A DNA stretch of 64,000 nt from positions 39,879-103,878 of the forward strand of contig CAYRAM010000007.1 in the NCBI GenBank assembly GCA_964422295.1, written 5' to 3'. The notes beneath the pieces were generated by a model. It worked only from the letters and a program-made list of their open reading frames with translations, was not told where the DNA came from and searched no databases. The translations under genes and the position numbers were made by a program. This stretch comes from UBA12191 sp964422295 (GTDB lineage Bacteria; Planctomycetota; UBA8108; UBA1146). Below are positions 18,117 through 27,145 of this stretch, in pieces; positions within the stretch are counted from its first letter, which is position 1; the number at the start of each line of letters is the position of its first letter.

Positions 18117-18931
18117 TGGGTACCCACCTCTCCCTGCTGTATCTGTTTCTGGTCGGATTGTCATCGCAAGTTGATGCACCCTCAGTTGCCACGGTAACGA
18201 CCGTAGATGTCATCGAGGGTGGATGGGGTGATGCTCCTCCCAATGAGGTTCACAAAGTCCTCATCTCTGTGATCGAATGCATGGAGAAAAAAACCGGCGT
18301 CAAACTTGGCGTGAATTTGCGAGTGGAGCCGAAGGGTGGGCCTGTCCTCCTTTCCCGCAAGGACCCGGATGGAAGTTACAGAATCCGCTTGCAGACCACC
18401 GATCGGCACTGGGGGCAGCTGATCTACCAGTTTTCCCATGAATTGGGGCATCTTCTCGCTCGTCACAACAATATTGAAGGGAAGCACTTTTGGTTTGATG
18501 AAGCGGTCTGTGAAGCGATGAGCTTTCAGGTACTTCATTTGCTTTCTGAAAGCTGGGAACAGTCTCCTCCATTTGCCAATTTGGGGAACTACTCGCCAAT
18601 GTTGTCTGAATATGCTGACCAGATGGCGTCAATGTGCACCCCGGTAAAAGAAACAGATCTGCCGAAGTGGTATGTCGAAAACAGAGACGCATTGAATCAA
18701 CCGGAGCAGAATCGGGAAGTGGTGCGTGTGATCAGCCGCCATGTGGCGAGTTGGCTTCAAGAGGATAACTGGCTTTGGAAGCGTATTCCGGATCTTGGTC
18801 CGAGTGGAGAAATCGCAGGTGCAGCAAACGGTGATTCAATTTCATTCAGGATACGGTGCTGGATAAATGATGGAGATCAGGATCTTCAATCGTTGCGAGA
18901 CAGGATCTTGCGCTGTTTTTCAGAGGGTTGA
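18116..18931 (+). CDS. Secreted HELGH zinc metallopeptidase-like protein
   Basis: A 271-residue protein with a signal peptide at about 1-20 (LSLLYLFLVGLSSQVDA). FSHELGHLLARHN near residue 108 is a zincin HExxH motif, and FDEAVCEAMS about 20 residues later supplies a Glu where gluzincins have the third zinc ligand. I do not recognise the peptidase family. The ATG at 18116 shares one base with the POT stop (TGATG) and has GAGGGG upstream. Co-expression with a peptide importer suggests peptide scavenging, with the protease outside the membrane and the transporter in it (inference). It converges on the methyltransferase gene with a 2-base gap. Confidence 0.7.
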   Translation: MGTHLSLLYLFLVGLSSQVDAPSVATVTTVDVIEGGWGDAPPNEVHKVLISVIECMEKKTGVKLGVNLRVEPKGGPVLLSRKDPDGSYRIRLQTTDRHWGQLIYQFSHELGHLLARHNNIEGKHFWFDEAVCEAMSFQVLHLLSESWEQSPPFANLGNYSPMLSEYADQMASMCTPVKETDLPKWYVENRDALNQPEQNREVVRVISRHVASWLQEDNWLWKRIPDLGPSGEIAGAANGDSISFRIRCWINDGDQDLQSLRDRILRCFSEG

Positions 18932-18933
18932 TA

Positions 18934-20043
18934 TCAGGCAGACAACGGTGCTTCGACGAGCCAGCCATGTTCAAGCAATTCGTCTTCTTGGAGTTGAACC
19001 TCGCCGAGTATGTACAGATATTCCGTATTTTTGAGGTGTGAGACTTTTCCCACCTTCTTTCCAGAAGGTGCATGAATACCTATCTTCGCTCCCACATATC
19101 GGGCATGGCTTCTCGACAACACTTGCAACTTCCCTTGGTTTTCCAGCAACGCCTCCATATCAGGCCGCGGAAGATAGCCTTCATCGCTAAAAGAAATAAT
19201 CTTGATAGGGGCTGACAAATCATGAATCAGTTTTTGCATGGCACCATGAATCCCTACTCTGGAGTTGAAATCGCTTCGTTTCTCCCTGCACTCGATTCTT
19301 TTGCAGGCGACCCCATAGACTTCAGGCTGATCCCAAAGAACGAGAGTTTCCCACACGTGATAGTTGCCAATGTACTTGTGTTGGTTGTAAGGAGGATCCA
19401 GGTAAGCCACATCCGCGTCCAGTTTTTGGGACGCCTCTTGAGCTTCCAGGCAGTGTGCTTCCGCTTTGCCGATTGGGCTCTTGGGTAGCAGTTTCGGAAT
19501 CCGCAATCGCAAAGGTTGCTGGGATCGTTTTGACCAAGACTTTAGATACGCCATCTGCACGCCAACAGTCGAGTCGATCCGGTCAGCCGCCTCCATCAAC
19601 TCTGCAAGGAGAACGCACTTCAGTTCCTGATCGGGATCCAGATTTTCGATCTCCTCGCGAATCGCTTCGATGCGGGCTCCATTCTCAGGAGTGAAGTAGC
19701 GACTCTTGCGGCAATAGGTTTCCGTGAACCAGCCGTCCTTCCCTGGAAGGGCGTTCAAATGGTCGATCAGTGGCACGATTTCATCTTGCCGATCGGGATC
19801 ACAGACGACATGTGCAGTTGCAAGTACCCACGCGTAGCGATTCCAGTCATTGAGGATCACTTGCCAGCCTGCTTGTTTCATCGCATGACCCACCCGGGAG
19901 GTCCCGCTGAAGAGGTCCAGAAATCTGCCACAGTTGGGAATCCCGCCGACGACACTTTGAATTCCGGGGATCAGCAAGCGCTTGGAGCCGAGATACTTGA
20001 TCAAAACCAGCCCTTTCGGCAATTTTCGCAGTGATTTTGCCAT
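18934..20043 (-). CDS. Orphan DNA adenine N6-methyltransferase (D12/Dam class)
   Basis: A 369-residue methyltransferase. It has IKYLGSKRLLIPGI near residue 15, the SAM-binding motif FLDLFSGTSRVGHAMK, and the catalytic motif AYLDPPYN (DPPY) about 160 residues later, an order that fits Dam/D12 adenine methylases. The protein is longer than E. coli Dam; the extra sequence lies mainly between the motifs and could hold the target-recognition region. No restriction endonuclease gene lies next to it, so it is either solitary (regulation, repair) or a remnant. The ATG start has no clear ribosome site, so the start is less certain. Confidence 0.82.
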   Translation of the reverse strand: MAKSLRKLPKGLVLIKYLGSKRLLIPGIQSVVGGIPNCGRFLDLFSGTSRVGHAMKQAGWQVILNDWNRYAWVLATAHVVCDPDRQDEIVPLIDHLNALPGKDGWFTETYCRKSRYFTPENGARIEAIREEIENLDPDQELKCVLLAELMEAADRIDSTVGVQMAYLKSWSKRSQQPLRLRIPKLLPKSPIGKAEAHCLEAQEASQKLDADVAYLDPPYNQHKYIGNYHVWETLVLWDQPEVYGVACKRIECREKRSDFNSRVGIHGAMQKLIHDLSAPIKIISFSDEGYLPRPDMEALLENQGKLQVLSRSHARYVGAKIGIHAPSGKKVGKVSHLKNTEYLYILGEVQLQEDELLEHGWLVEAPLSA

Positions 20044-20159
20044 GCGTTGGGAAGATTATGGGGTAGAATTACCCTATTATTTGGTTCGAAAAATTCCCGT
20101 CAATGACACATTTATTTTTCTCGGTGTGATTCAGCCAGCCTGTGATAGGTCAAGAAGAG

Positions 20160-22400
20160 ATGATGACTTCCCAAAATTTCAAGTATTTGACCCTGATTTC
20201 GTCCCTGATTCTGGGATTTGTGCTCGTGTCAGGGGTTCTCGAGGGGCAATGCCCCCCGGGATCATGGGTTCTGACAGGACAGGTGGTGGATGAGGCTGGG
20301 GTCGGCATTGGGGGCCTCGATCTCGATCTGATCAATCCCGGGACAGGGTTGTCTCTGCCTCTTTCCGGAGACTTCACACTCTCCGATGGCTCCTTCACCA
20401 TGGTCGTGTGTCAGGTGACGACACCCGGAAATTATTTGTTGCACGTGAATCCTGTTCCATCTCAACTTTTCTTTCCATTGAGAGATGTGCCTCTCACCCT
20501 CGCCGGAAGTGCCGATCTGGGGATTTTTACTCTCGATACAGCGGCGATCCTTCAGGGGAGAGTGGTCGGTGAAAGTTTTGAAATCCTTCCCTTCGTCGAC
20601 CTTGATTTTACGGACTCAGTGACCGGTACAGCGCAGCAGTTCTCTGGGGACTTCACTCTCGCCGATGGCACTTTTTCAACAAAGGTGCCCCCAGGATTTT
20701 GGGATGTTCAGTTTACGGCGAGTCCTGCAAGTACCACTTTGGATATGGTTCCGCGGGAACTGCGGGACACTTTGATCGATGGGATTTCGAATCTGGGGGA
20801 TGTTCGTCTTCGGCAAGGCAGGCCTATTACCGGTTTGGTTGTAGACCAAGTGGGAATTCCTGTAGTGAATGCTGACGTCGATGCACGGGATCTCATCACC
20901 GGTGAGAAAATAGTGACGCCGGGAGACAATACAAACAGTTCAGGAGTCTTTCAGATTTTGGTTCCAGAAGGGCAATTCGAATTGGAGATTGATCCAGAAG
21001 CCGGGTCAACTCTGGTTCCGCTGTTGTTGAATGTCGTCGTCCCCGTCTCGGGGCTCGATGTGGGGTCACTGATCCTTGAAGAAGGTGTCGCTGTTTCGGG
21101 ATTGGTCGCTGACGGATCCGGGGCAATTGTTCCAGGGACAGATCTCGATTTTATCATCTCTGCGACTGGAGTAGAGATTCCGACCGCCCATGACAACGCC
21201 AATTCATCGGGTCAGTTTTCGGTGCAGGTGGTCCCAAGCACTTACGACATCGCTTTTCGTCCCTCTTTTGTCAGCGGCTTGGCACCCCTCGTTGTTCCGA
21301 GTGTTGCCGTCACCACAAACATCAATTTGGGAACTGTTACTCTTCCTGACGGCACGGCATTCACCGGGACAATTCTTGCCGGTGGTGCCCCGGTTCTTGA
21401 AGCAGAGATCGAGTTGGAAGATTCGGTGTCGGGACAGCCTACCTATCTGTTCGGAAATGACACCGATGCTTTGGGTGCTTTTGCGGTGCGTCAGGTTCCC
21501 GGAGTCTACAACTTGTCCGTTACTCCTCCTCCTGGAAGCGGGCTTCCTTCATACAGTGAGAATGGAATCGATCTTTCAACCGATCTGAATCTGGCCATCG
21601 ATCTTCTGGGCACTCAACCTCCGACCCCTCCCAATCCGGTTGAATCTTTTGTGTGCTGTTGCCCGGGCAATGTGAATTTGCAGTGGACTCTGGGAGATGC
21701 GGATTACGATTTGATCCAAATCCTTCGACAGGGGAATTTTCTGACCAATCTTCCCGGAGACACCACCAGTTTTTCAGATGTGACTGCTCCTCCGGGACTT
21801 CTTGAGTACCAGGTAGTCGCAATCAGGGCTGGCTTGGTCAGCTCTCCCGCCGGTTGCATACTAAACAATTCATCCAGTCAGCCTACTGCTCCCGTTGAAA
21901 ACTTGACCTGCGAGCAATTGGGATCTGGTGTCGTAATCAATTGGGTCAATGGTTCGGCAAACTACAACTTTATCGAGCTCTATCAAGATGGTGCATTCGT
22001 GGTTGCGATGTCGGGAGGTGCAACTCAGATTATCCTCGACGTTGTCAGTGTAGGAGTGCATCAATGGGAATTGATCGCAGTGGAATCGGGTGTTTCATCC
22101 ACTGGCGAAAGTTGCGTGGTAGATGTGGTGAGTACGTCCGGTCCGGTTTTCATTCGCGGAGATGCCAATCTCGATGCTTCGGTGAACGTGGCTGATGCCA
22201 TCGAAATTCTTCAATATCTCTTTAACGGTGCTCCGACTCCGGATTGTCTCAGTTCTCTTGATATCAATGATTCTGCGAATATTAACATCGCTGATGCGAT
22301 TCTTCTTCTGGGATACCTCTTTGCCGGTGGTGGGCCTCCAGAGCCTCCATTCCCCGATCCTGGAGTAGATCCGACTCCTGACGCCTTGCCCTGCAACTAG
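20160..22400 (+). CDS. Secreted modular protein: five carboxypeptidase-regulatory-like repeats, two FN3-like modules, dockerin-like tail
   Basis: About 746 residues. The signal peptide is hydrophobic at about 8-27. Five repeats of roughly 95 residues follow, each beginning G-x-V-V/I and containing DxDxxDxxTG and SGxF, consistent with a CnaB/carboxypeptidase-regulatory beta-sandwich. Two Cys-flanked FN3-like modules come next (from about nt 21620 and 21890). From nt 22149 there are two dockerin-like repeats: GDANLDASVNVADAI and DINDSANINIADAI. The tail ends PDALPCN. This looks like an adhesive or structural surface protein; no catalytic site is seen. The ATG at 20160 was chosen over an in-frame GTG at 20142; the ribosome site is only AGAAGAG. 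Confidence 0.8.
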   Translation: MMTSQNFKYLTLISSLILGFVLVSGVLEGQCPPGSWVLTGQVVDEAGVGIGGLDLDLINPGTGLSLPLSGDFTLSDGSFTMVVCQVTTPGNYLLHVNPVPSQLFFPLRDVPLTLAGSADLGIFTLDTAAILQGRVVGESFEILPFVDLDFTDSVTGTAQQFSGDFTLADGTFSTKVPPGFWDVQFTASPASTTLDMVPRELRDTLIDGISNLGDVRLRQGRPITGLVVDQVGIPVVNADVDARDLITGEKIVTPGDNTNSSGVFQILVPEGQFELEIDPEAGSTLVPLLLNVVVPVSGLDVGSLILEEGVAVSGLVADGSGAIVPGTDLDFIISATGVEIPTAHDNANSSGQFSVQVVPSTYDIAFRPSFVSGLAPLVVPSVAVTTNINLGTVTLPDGTAFTGTILAGGAPVLEAEIELEDSVSGQPTYLFGNDTDALGAFAVRQVPGVYNLSVTPPPGSGLPSYSENGIDLSTDLNLAIDLLGTQPPTPPNPVESFVCCCPGNVNLQWTLGDADYDLIQILRQGNFLTNLPGDTTSFSDVTAPPGLLEYQVVAIRAGLVSSPAGCILNNSSSQPTAPVENLTCEQLGSGVVINWVNGSANYNFIELYQDGAFVVAMSGGATQIILDVVSVGVHQWELIAVESGVSSTGESCVVDVVSTSGPVFIRGDANLDASVNVADAIEILQYLFNGAPTPDCLSSLDINDSANINIADAILLLGYLFAGGGPPEPPFPDPGVDPTPDALPCN

Positions 22401-22495
22401 GGAATTTGACCCCACCGCTGAGCATCTAGATTCTTGAATCGGCCCCGGGAGGCGGGAGAATCGAAGGATTGTTATCCAACGAGGAGGGATTCTTG

Positions 22496-25366
22496 ATGAG
22501 ACCCGATTCAGGAACGCGGGGGACTCTCTGCAAAGGGCTCACCATTGGTTTGGTAACCCTTGCACTGCTTTTGTGTGGTATCCGATCCGATGCACAGAGC
22601 CAAATCTGGTATGTCGATGAATCCTCTTCAGGATTCAGTGGAACATCCTGGGCGGATGCGTTGGGGGATCTGCAGGAAGCGATGTTTCTGGCTTTGCCAG
22701 GAGATGAAATCCGTGTTGCGGGCGGGAATTACAGCACTGACGCTGGCGGCGGACTGATCCCGGGAGACCCCTCGACAAGATTTGTTCTGCCGGGAGGTGT
22801 GATTCTTCGGGGAGGGTTTGCGGGTGTCCTCGCAAATGATCCTGATCATTGGGATCCCTATCTCTACAAGACCGTCCTCGATGGCCAAATCCAGGGGATC
22901 CATGTTTCCACGATGGTGGGGATCGACACACCTTTCTGTGGACTGAGTCGGGAGTTGCCCTGTGCAACCCTTCAGCAAGGCATCGAACGGGCGGTCGAAA
23001 CGGGCCTCAAAATTGTCAGGGTTCAGGCGGGTACCTACGGGGGGACCATCGCATTGGCTGACGATCTCATCATCCAGGGAGGATACGACCTCGATTGGAA
23101 CTGGGCTTCCACAGAAACCCCCGGTCATGAAACGGTTCTCGTTGGAGGCATCAATGCCGATGGGCAGGCGGTGACCGTCGAGGCAAGAAACCTGATTTCA
23201 GGAACCACCCTTGCGCACCTGCAAATCGATGGCCCCGTTGCCAGTGGAGCAGTATCCGGTGTCGCAAGGAGTTCTTATGGTCTCCACGTCGTCGATTCCC
23301 AATTGAATCTGCTGGGAGTGGTGATCCAGGGCGGCGCTGGTGCAGAGGGAATCCCAGGGCAGCCGGGAACCGATCTGGCAGGCAATCCTGCTGCGGATGG
23401 CCAGGCGGGCGGAAACGGGGACTCTTATTTTTCATTCTGTGATGCGACAGCATTTGGAGCGGGTGGATTGGCCGGAGGGGGTGGACCTACCGGCGGTGGA
23501 AATGGCGGCGGGGGTGGAACCATGGACAGCGATTGCTGCGGTACGATCCCCAACCCTTTTTGCGACGACTACGATGCCACAGGAGGATCCGCAGGGGCGG
23601 ATGGAGCAGGCTTGTCAGGATGGGGCCAGGGTGGTGGCGGCGGAGGAACCTGTTCCGGTGGTGGTGATGGTGCTCCCGGTTCACCGGGCAGTTCCGGTTC
23701 TGGAGGATCGGGCGCTGCGGCGGGAGGTGCTCTGTCCGGAGATTATTGGGTGGGCAATTTCGGATCTTCCGGTGTGACCGGAATCTCCGGTGGCGGTGGA
23801 GGAGGCGGAGGGGGTTCCGGAGGTTGTGATTCCGGAACCGACAGTTTCGGAGCCGGAGGCGGTGGAGGGGGTAGTGGAGGAATCCCATCACCCAATGCGG
23901 GTGCCGGCGGCAGTGCAGGGGGAAGCAGTTTTGCTCTCTTCGTATTGGGAAACAGCGTCGTCGAAATAAACCAGTCGGCGATCATCCGTGGGCAAGCAGG
24001 CAGTGGCGGCACAGGTGGCTTGCCGGGTCCCGGGCAGCCCGGAGGTGTGGGAGGCTCTGGTGGCAGTGGTGCGGGAGGATCTCCCGGTGCCGGTCGTGGG
24101 GGTGATGGTGGCGACGGCGGAGCCAGTGGGGGTGGCGGCGGTGGCTGCGGAGGGAGTAGTTACGCTGCATGGAGTGACGGTGTTTCGATCATCGCATTGG
24201 ACACCACCGTCCTTGCTGGTGGAGCAGGTTCTGGAGCTTCGGGAGGGGTGAATCCGGCTCTGGATGCTGTAACACAGGGCTCTGAAGGAGCTTCAGGGCA
24301 AGTGTTTGATGGCCTCGTTCACACTTCGACTGACGATCTTCCTGCAGGACCCATCGATCGATCTTTGCAGATCCTTGAGGTGACAGGGGAAGATAGTTGG
24401 ATCGATGGAATTGTATTCAAGGGAAGTTCCAACAGGAGCGGCGACATCCCTGTGATCGTGGGGGGGCAGGGGCACCTGTTCAGCAGATGTGAATTTTTGC
24501 AACTCTCCTCTTCTGCAACCACATCGATCCGCATTGATGGATTCACGACCTTTGAAAATTGCCGGGTTGAAAATTGCCAGTCTCAGTCCGGGGCGGCTTT
24601 CGATCTGCTTCCCGGTACGATTTGCAGATTGGAAAGTTGCATCCTTTCAGGAAATCGATCCGGATCTGGGGCATCTGTATTGAGTGCCGCTGCTGGAACG
24701 GTACTGCTGATGATCAACAACACGGTGACAGGAAATCTGAATGGGACTTCCGGAGGAACCATCGCAGTGGATGATCAGGCGCAGGCATTTATTCAGAACA
24801 ACATCTTTCATGCAAATGTGACGATCGATGCAATGTTGCAACTTCCTGCAACAGCGGTCCTCTTGCGCAATATCGTCGAGGGGGGCTGGTCCGGTGATAA
24901 TTTTGATCTTGATCCACAGTTGATCGATCTTGCGGGTGGGAACTTCACACCGGGTCCTGGATCGCCCTGTGTGGATCAGGCGATTTCAGCGGCTTCGACG
25001 ACCCTCACAGACTGCCTCGGACAACCGCGAAACATCTGTTTTGGAGTCGATATCGGAGCAGTCGAGCGACAAAGTTGTGGCGATGGCGATAGCCTCGATT
25101 TCATACGTGGGGACTGTGATACCGATGGATCTTTGGGTTTGGCCGATGCGGTTGTGCTGCTGGAGTATCTCTTCTCCGGTGGAGTGATGACCTGTATCGC
25201 TGCCGGAGATACCAACGATGATGGAGATCTGAATATTGCGGACCCAGGAACATTGCTCGCCTACTTGTTCATCGGCGGAGTTGCTCCTCCCGAGCCGTCA
25301 GGTGCCTGTGGCCAGGATCCGGATGGATCCCTGACCGCGTGTGAATCCTATTCCGCCTGCCCTTGA
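22496..25366 (+). CDS. Secreted beta-helix protein with long Gly-rich region and dockerin-like tail
   Basis: About 956 residues. The start ATG has GAGGAGGGA at 22481-22489. A signal peptide (TLALLLCGIRSDAQS) is followed by IWYVDESSSGFSGTSWADAL and GDEIRVAGGNYS, the usual opening of right-handed parallel beta-helix proteins. Near the end, SPCVDQ and VDIGAVE match the choice-of-anchor Q pattern. Between them, about nt 23330-24300, is a Gly/Ser-rich stretch with many GGGG runs, also Cys-containing, recalling PE_PGRS or collagen-like repeats. From nt 25099 a paired dockerin-like module (GDCDTDGSLGLADAV, DTNDDGDLNIADPG) ends with CESYSACP. The second repeat has ADPG instead of ADAI. It is likely a surface or matrix protein. 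Confidence 0.8.
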   Translation: MRPDSGTRGTLCKGLTIGLVTLALLLCGIRSDAQSQIWYVDESSSGFSGTSWADALGDLQEAMFLALPGDEIRVAGGNYSTDAGGGLIPGDPSTRFVLPGGVILRGGFAGVLANDPDHWDPYLYKTVLDGQIQGIHVSTMVGIDTPFCGLSRELPCATLQQGIERAVETGLKIVRVQAGTYGGTIALADDLIIQGGYDLDWNWASTETPGHETVLVGGINADGQAVTVEARNLISGTTLAHLQIDGPVASGAVSGVARSSYGLHVVDSQLNLLGVVIQGGAGAEGIPGQPGTDLAGNPAADGQAGGNGDSYFSFCDATAFGAGGLAGGGGPTGGGNGGGGGTMDSDCCGTIPNPFCDDYDATGGSAGADGAGLSGWGQGGGGGGTCSGGGDGAPGSPGSSGSGGSGAAAGGALSGDYWVGNFGSSGVTGISGGGGGGGGGSGGCDSGTDSFGAGGGGGGSGGIPSPNAGAGGSAGGSSFALFVLGNSVVEINQSAIIRGQAGSGGTGGLPGPGQPGGVGGSGGSGAGGSPGAGRGGDGGDGGASGGGGGGCGGSSYAAWSDGVSIIALDTTVLAGGAGSGASGGVNPALDAVTQGSEGASGQVFDGLVHTSTDDLPAGPIDRSLQILEVTGEDSWIDGIVFKGSSNRSGDIPVIVGGQGHLFSRCEFLQLSSSATTSIRIDGFTTFENCRVENCQSQSGAAFDLLPGTICRLESCILSGNRSGSGASVLSAAAGTVLLMINNTVTGNLNGTSGGTIAVDDQAQAFIQNNIFHANVTIDAMLQLPATAVLLRNIVEGGWSGDNFDLDPQLIDLAGGNFTPGPGSPCVDQAISAASTTLTDCLGQPRNICFGVDIGAVERQSCGDGDSLDFIRGDCDTDGSLGLADAVVLLEYLFSGGVMTCIAAGDTNDDGDLNIADPGTLLAYLFIGGVAPPEPSGACGQDPDGSLTACESYSACP

Positions 25367-27088
25367 TCAGGGGCAGAAACCTTGGGAACAGGTCAGCAAC
25401 CCGGGTGTGGGGTCGATCGCACATGCTCCACTTCCTGGAGGTGGTAGTGGTGCTCCTCCAGAAAACAACACGTCCAATATTTGAACCGCATCTGCCACGT
25501 CGACGGCATCATCGTCATTGGCATCGAGGGCAGAAGGGCAGGTCGGAGCAGCCCCCGAAGAAAAGAGAAAATCGAGGATGGTGATGGCGTCAGCAAGATC
25601 GATGACTGCATCGTTGTTTGCGTTCCCTCTTATGAATGCACTGACGGGGTTCCCGTTGACATCAATTTGACCATCGGTCCGTCCCGGTGAGTACCCGGCG
25701 CCATTGTTTTGCACGATCACCGCAGAGACTGGTGGCAAGCCGGCGGCTGCAGGCAATTCCAGAGTGATCACCGATCCGCTGGGAGTGCTCTCGGCGACTC
25801 GACCGAATATTGTGCACAGAATCCTGGAAGGGCCGGCAGGGATATGCTCGATGTCGAGGGAATCGTAGAGCAGAAACAGGTTCGTCAATCCCTGCACTCC
25901 ATCGGTTTCAACCATGAAGAACTCTGCACCGAAAGCGTCGGAACCTGTCAAATCCGCCCCGTCGATGGTGAAGAGGAGCGGGTCGTAATCGACAGGAATC
26001 GAGTAACCTTCGGTGGGAAGTTCCAATGAGGCGGATAAGGGGATTTCCAATGCCTGGCCGGGCTGAGCTGCAATTGCCGGTAGACTGACCAGATTCACTG
26101 GCACCGAAACCTCACTGGAGCAGGACGCGGGCGCTGACGAGAGTCCTAGAAGGACCCCGCGCACTTCGTACTGATTCAATCCAGGTTCAGGGCTCGAGTC
26201 GACAAATTCGGTCGCATCGCCAACGATGGTCGCAAGACTTGAGCCGTTTCTGGAGATGGCAATCTCTTCGTAACTGCTGCTATTTTGCCAGTTCAGTTGA
26301 ACTGACTCCCCGGCGACAGAACAGGTCAGTGCTGTGACCGGTTGTGGAGGAGCGATGCCACCAGAGAGGGCAAAGGATTCCTGGGTCGTCAATTGGATGC
26401 CAGAAGACGAAGTCAGAATCGTTTCCACCTGAAGATTACCACCAAAAGGAGAATGGGTGAGGATGGCAGGGGTGCTCCAAACCAGCGGGATATTGAAATC
26501 GAGTGCGCCGCTGAGAGGGAGGCTGCCCGCATCGGAGACATCCATGATCGCTCCTGAATCGCCGTCAAGATTGGTGTAGGTCACGTTGAAGGCGGTTGCT
26601 CCGGTGGGATCGGGAATGCCCAAGAGTGCAAGCCCCGGCAGAACATTTCCTGTGATCTCTGTCACGACCGCATTGGCGGTCAGGACATTGGGACCGACGG
26701 AGATGACTTGCACTTCAGCAATGATCAGTCCTTCCACCGTCAAAACCGGATTGGGAACGAACAGATCGACGACGACTCCACCGACAAGTTGACCTGCTGA
26801 GTAGCCGTCAAAGGAAAATGAACCGCGGTCGAAGTTGACCACCAGGCTTCCAGGCCCCTCTTCTCCTTCAGCAAAAAATGCAGTCTGTGCAAATCCGGAG
26901 GGCAATCCGGCTTCCTGGTTGTCAAAGGAGGTTGAAAGGGTAGGCGCGAACTGCGCTTCAGCAGAGGCGATTGGCAGGCAAATGAGCAGTGCTACTGCAA
27001 CCACTGCCCAACGGACAGATTGATTTAGTGTTTCGTAATCACCGTCACAGGAATCCTGATCGGAAATTCGGTTCTCAAGAGTCTTCAA
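25367..27088 (-). CDS. Secreted protein with FN3-like, cohesin-like and dockerin-like modules
   Basis: A 573-residue protein. It begins with TTG at 27088; AGGAGG (complement of 27094-27099) at 5-base spacing supports this rare start, and the nearby ATG is out of frame. The signal peptide runs to about residue 46 (ALLICLPIASAEAQ). An N-terminal beta-rich region of about 200 residues is unassigned. Then come a Cys-flanked FN3-like module (about nt 26110-26345) and a segment (about 25645-26100) with QPGQALEIPLSASLEL and YDPLLFTIDG that resembles the start of cohesin domains. The dockerin-like pair is GNANNDAVIDLADAI and DANDDDAVDVADAV, and the tail ends CSQGFCP. Its stop abuts the previous gene's stop. 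Confidence 0.78.
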   Translation of the reverse strand: MKTLENRISDQDSCDGDYETLNQSVRWAVVAVALLICLPIASAEAQFAPTLSTSFDNQEAGLPSGFAQTAFFAEGEEGPGSLVVNFDRGSFSFDGYSAGQLVGGVVVDLFVPNPVLTVEGLIIAEVQVISVGPNVLTANAVVTEITGNVLPGLALLGIPDPTGATAFNVTYTNLDGDSGAIMDVSDAGSLPLSGALDFNIPLVWSTPAILTHSPFGGNLQVETILTSSSGIQLTTQESFALSGGIAPPQPVTALTCSVAGESVQLNWQNSSSYEEIAISRNGSSLATIVGDATEFVDSSPEPGLNQYEVRGVLLGLSSAPASCSSEVSVPVNLVSLPAIAAQPGQALEIPLSASLELPTEGYSIPVDYDPLLFTIDGADLTGSDAFGAEFFMVETDGVQGLTNLFLLYDSLDIEHIPAGPSRILCTIFGRVAESTPSGSVITLELPAAAGLPPVSAVIVQNNGAGYSPGRTDGQIDVNGNPVSAFIRGNANNDAVIDLADAITILDFLFSSGAAPTCPSALDANDDDAVDVADAVQILDVLFSGGAPLPPPGSGACAIDPTPGLLTCSQGFCP

Positions 27089-27145
27089 GAGACCTCCTCA
27101 TGATCTATCTAGGATAACCATCGAATCACCCGGATTCGACAGGGT

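Noticed and set aside
23487..24170. Minus-strand open frames rich in His/Arg/Pro
   Set aside because: They are antisense to the Gly-rich stretch of the beta-helix gene; the composition is explained by GGN codons read backwards.
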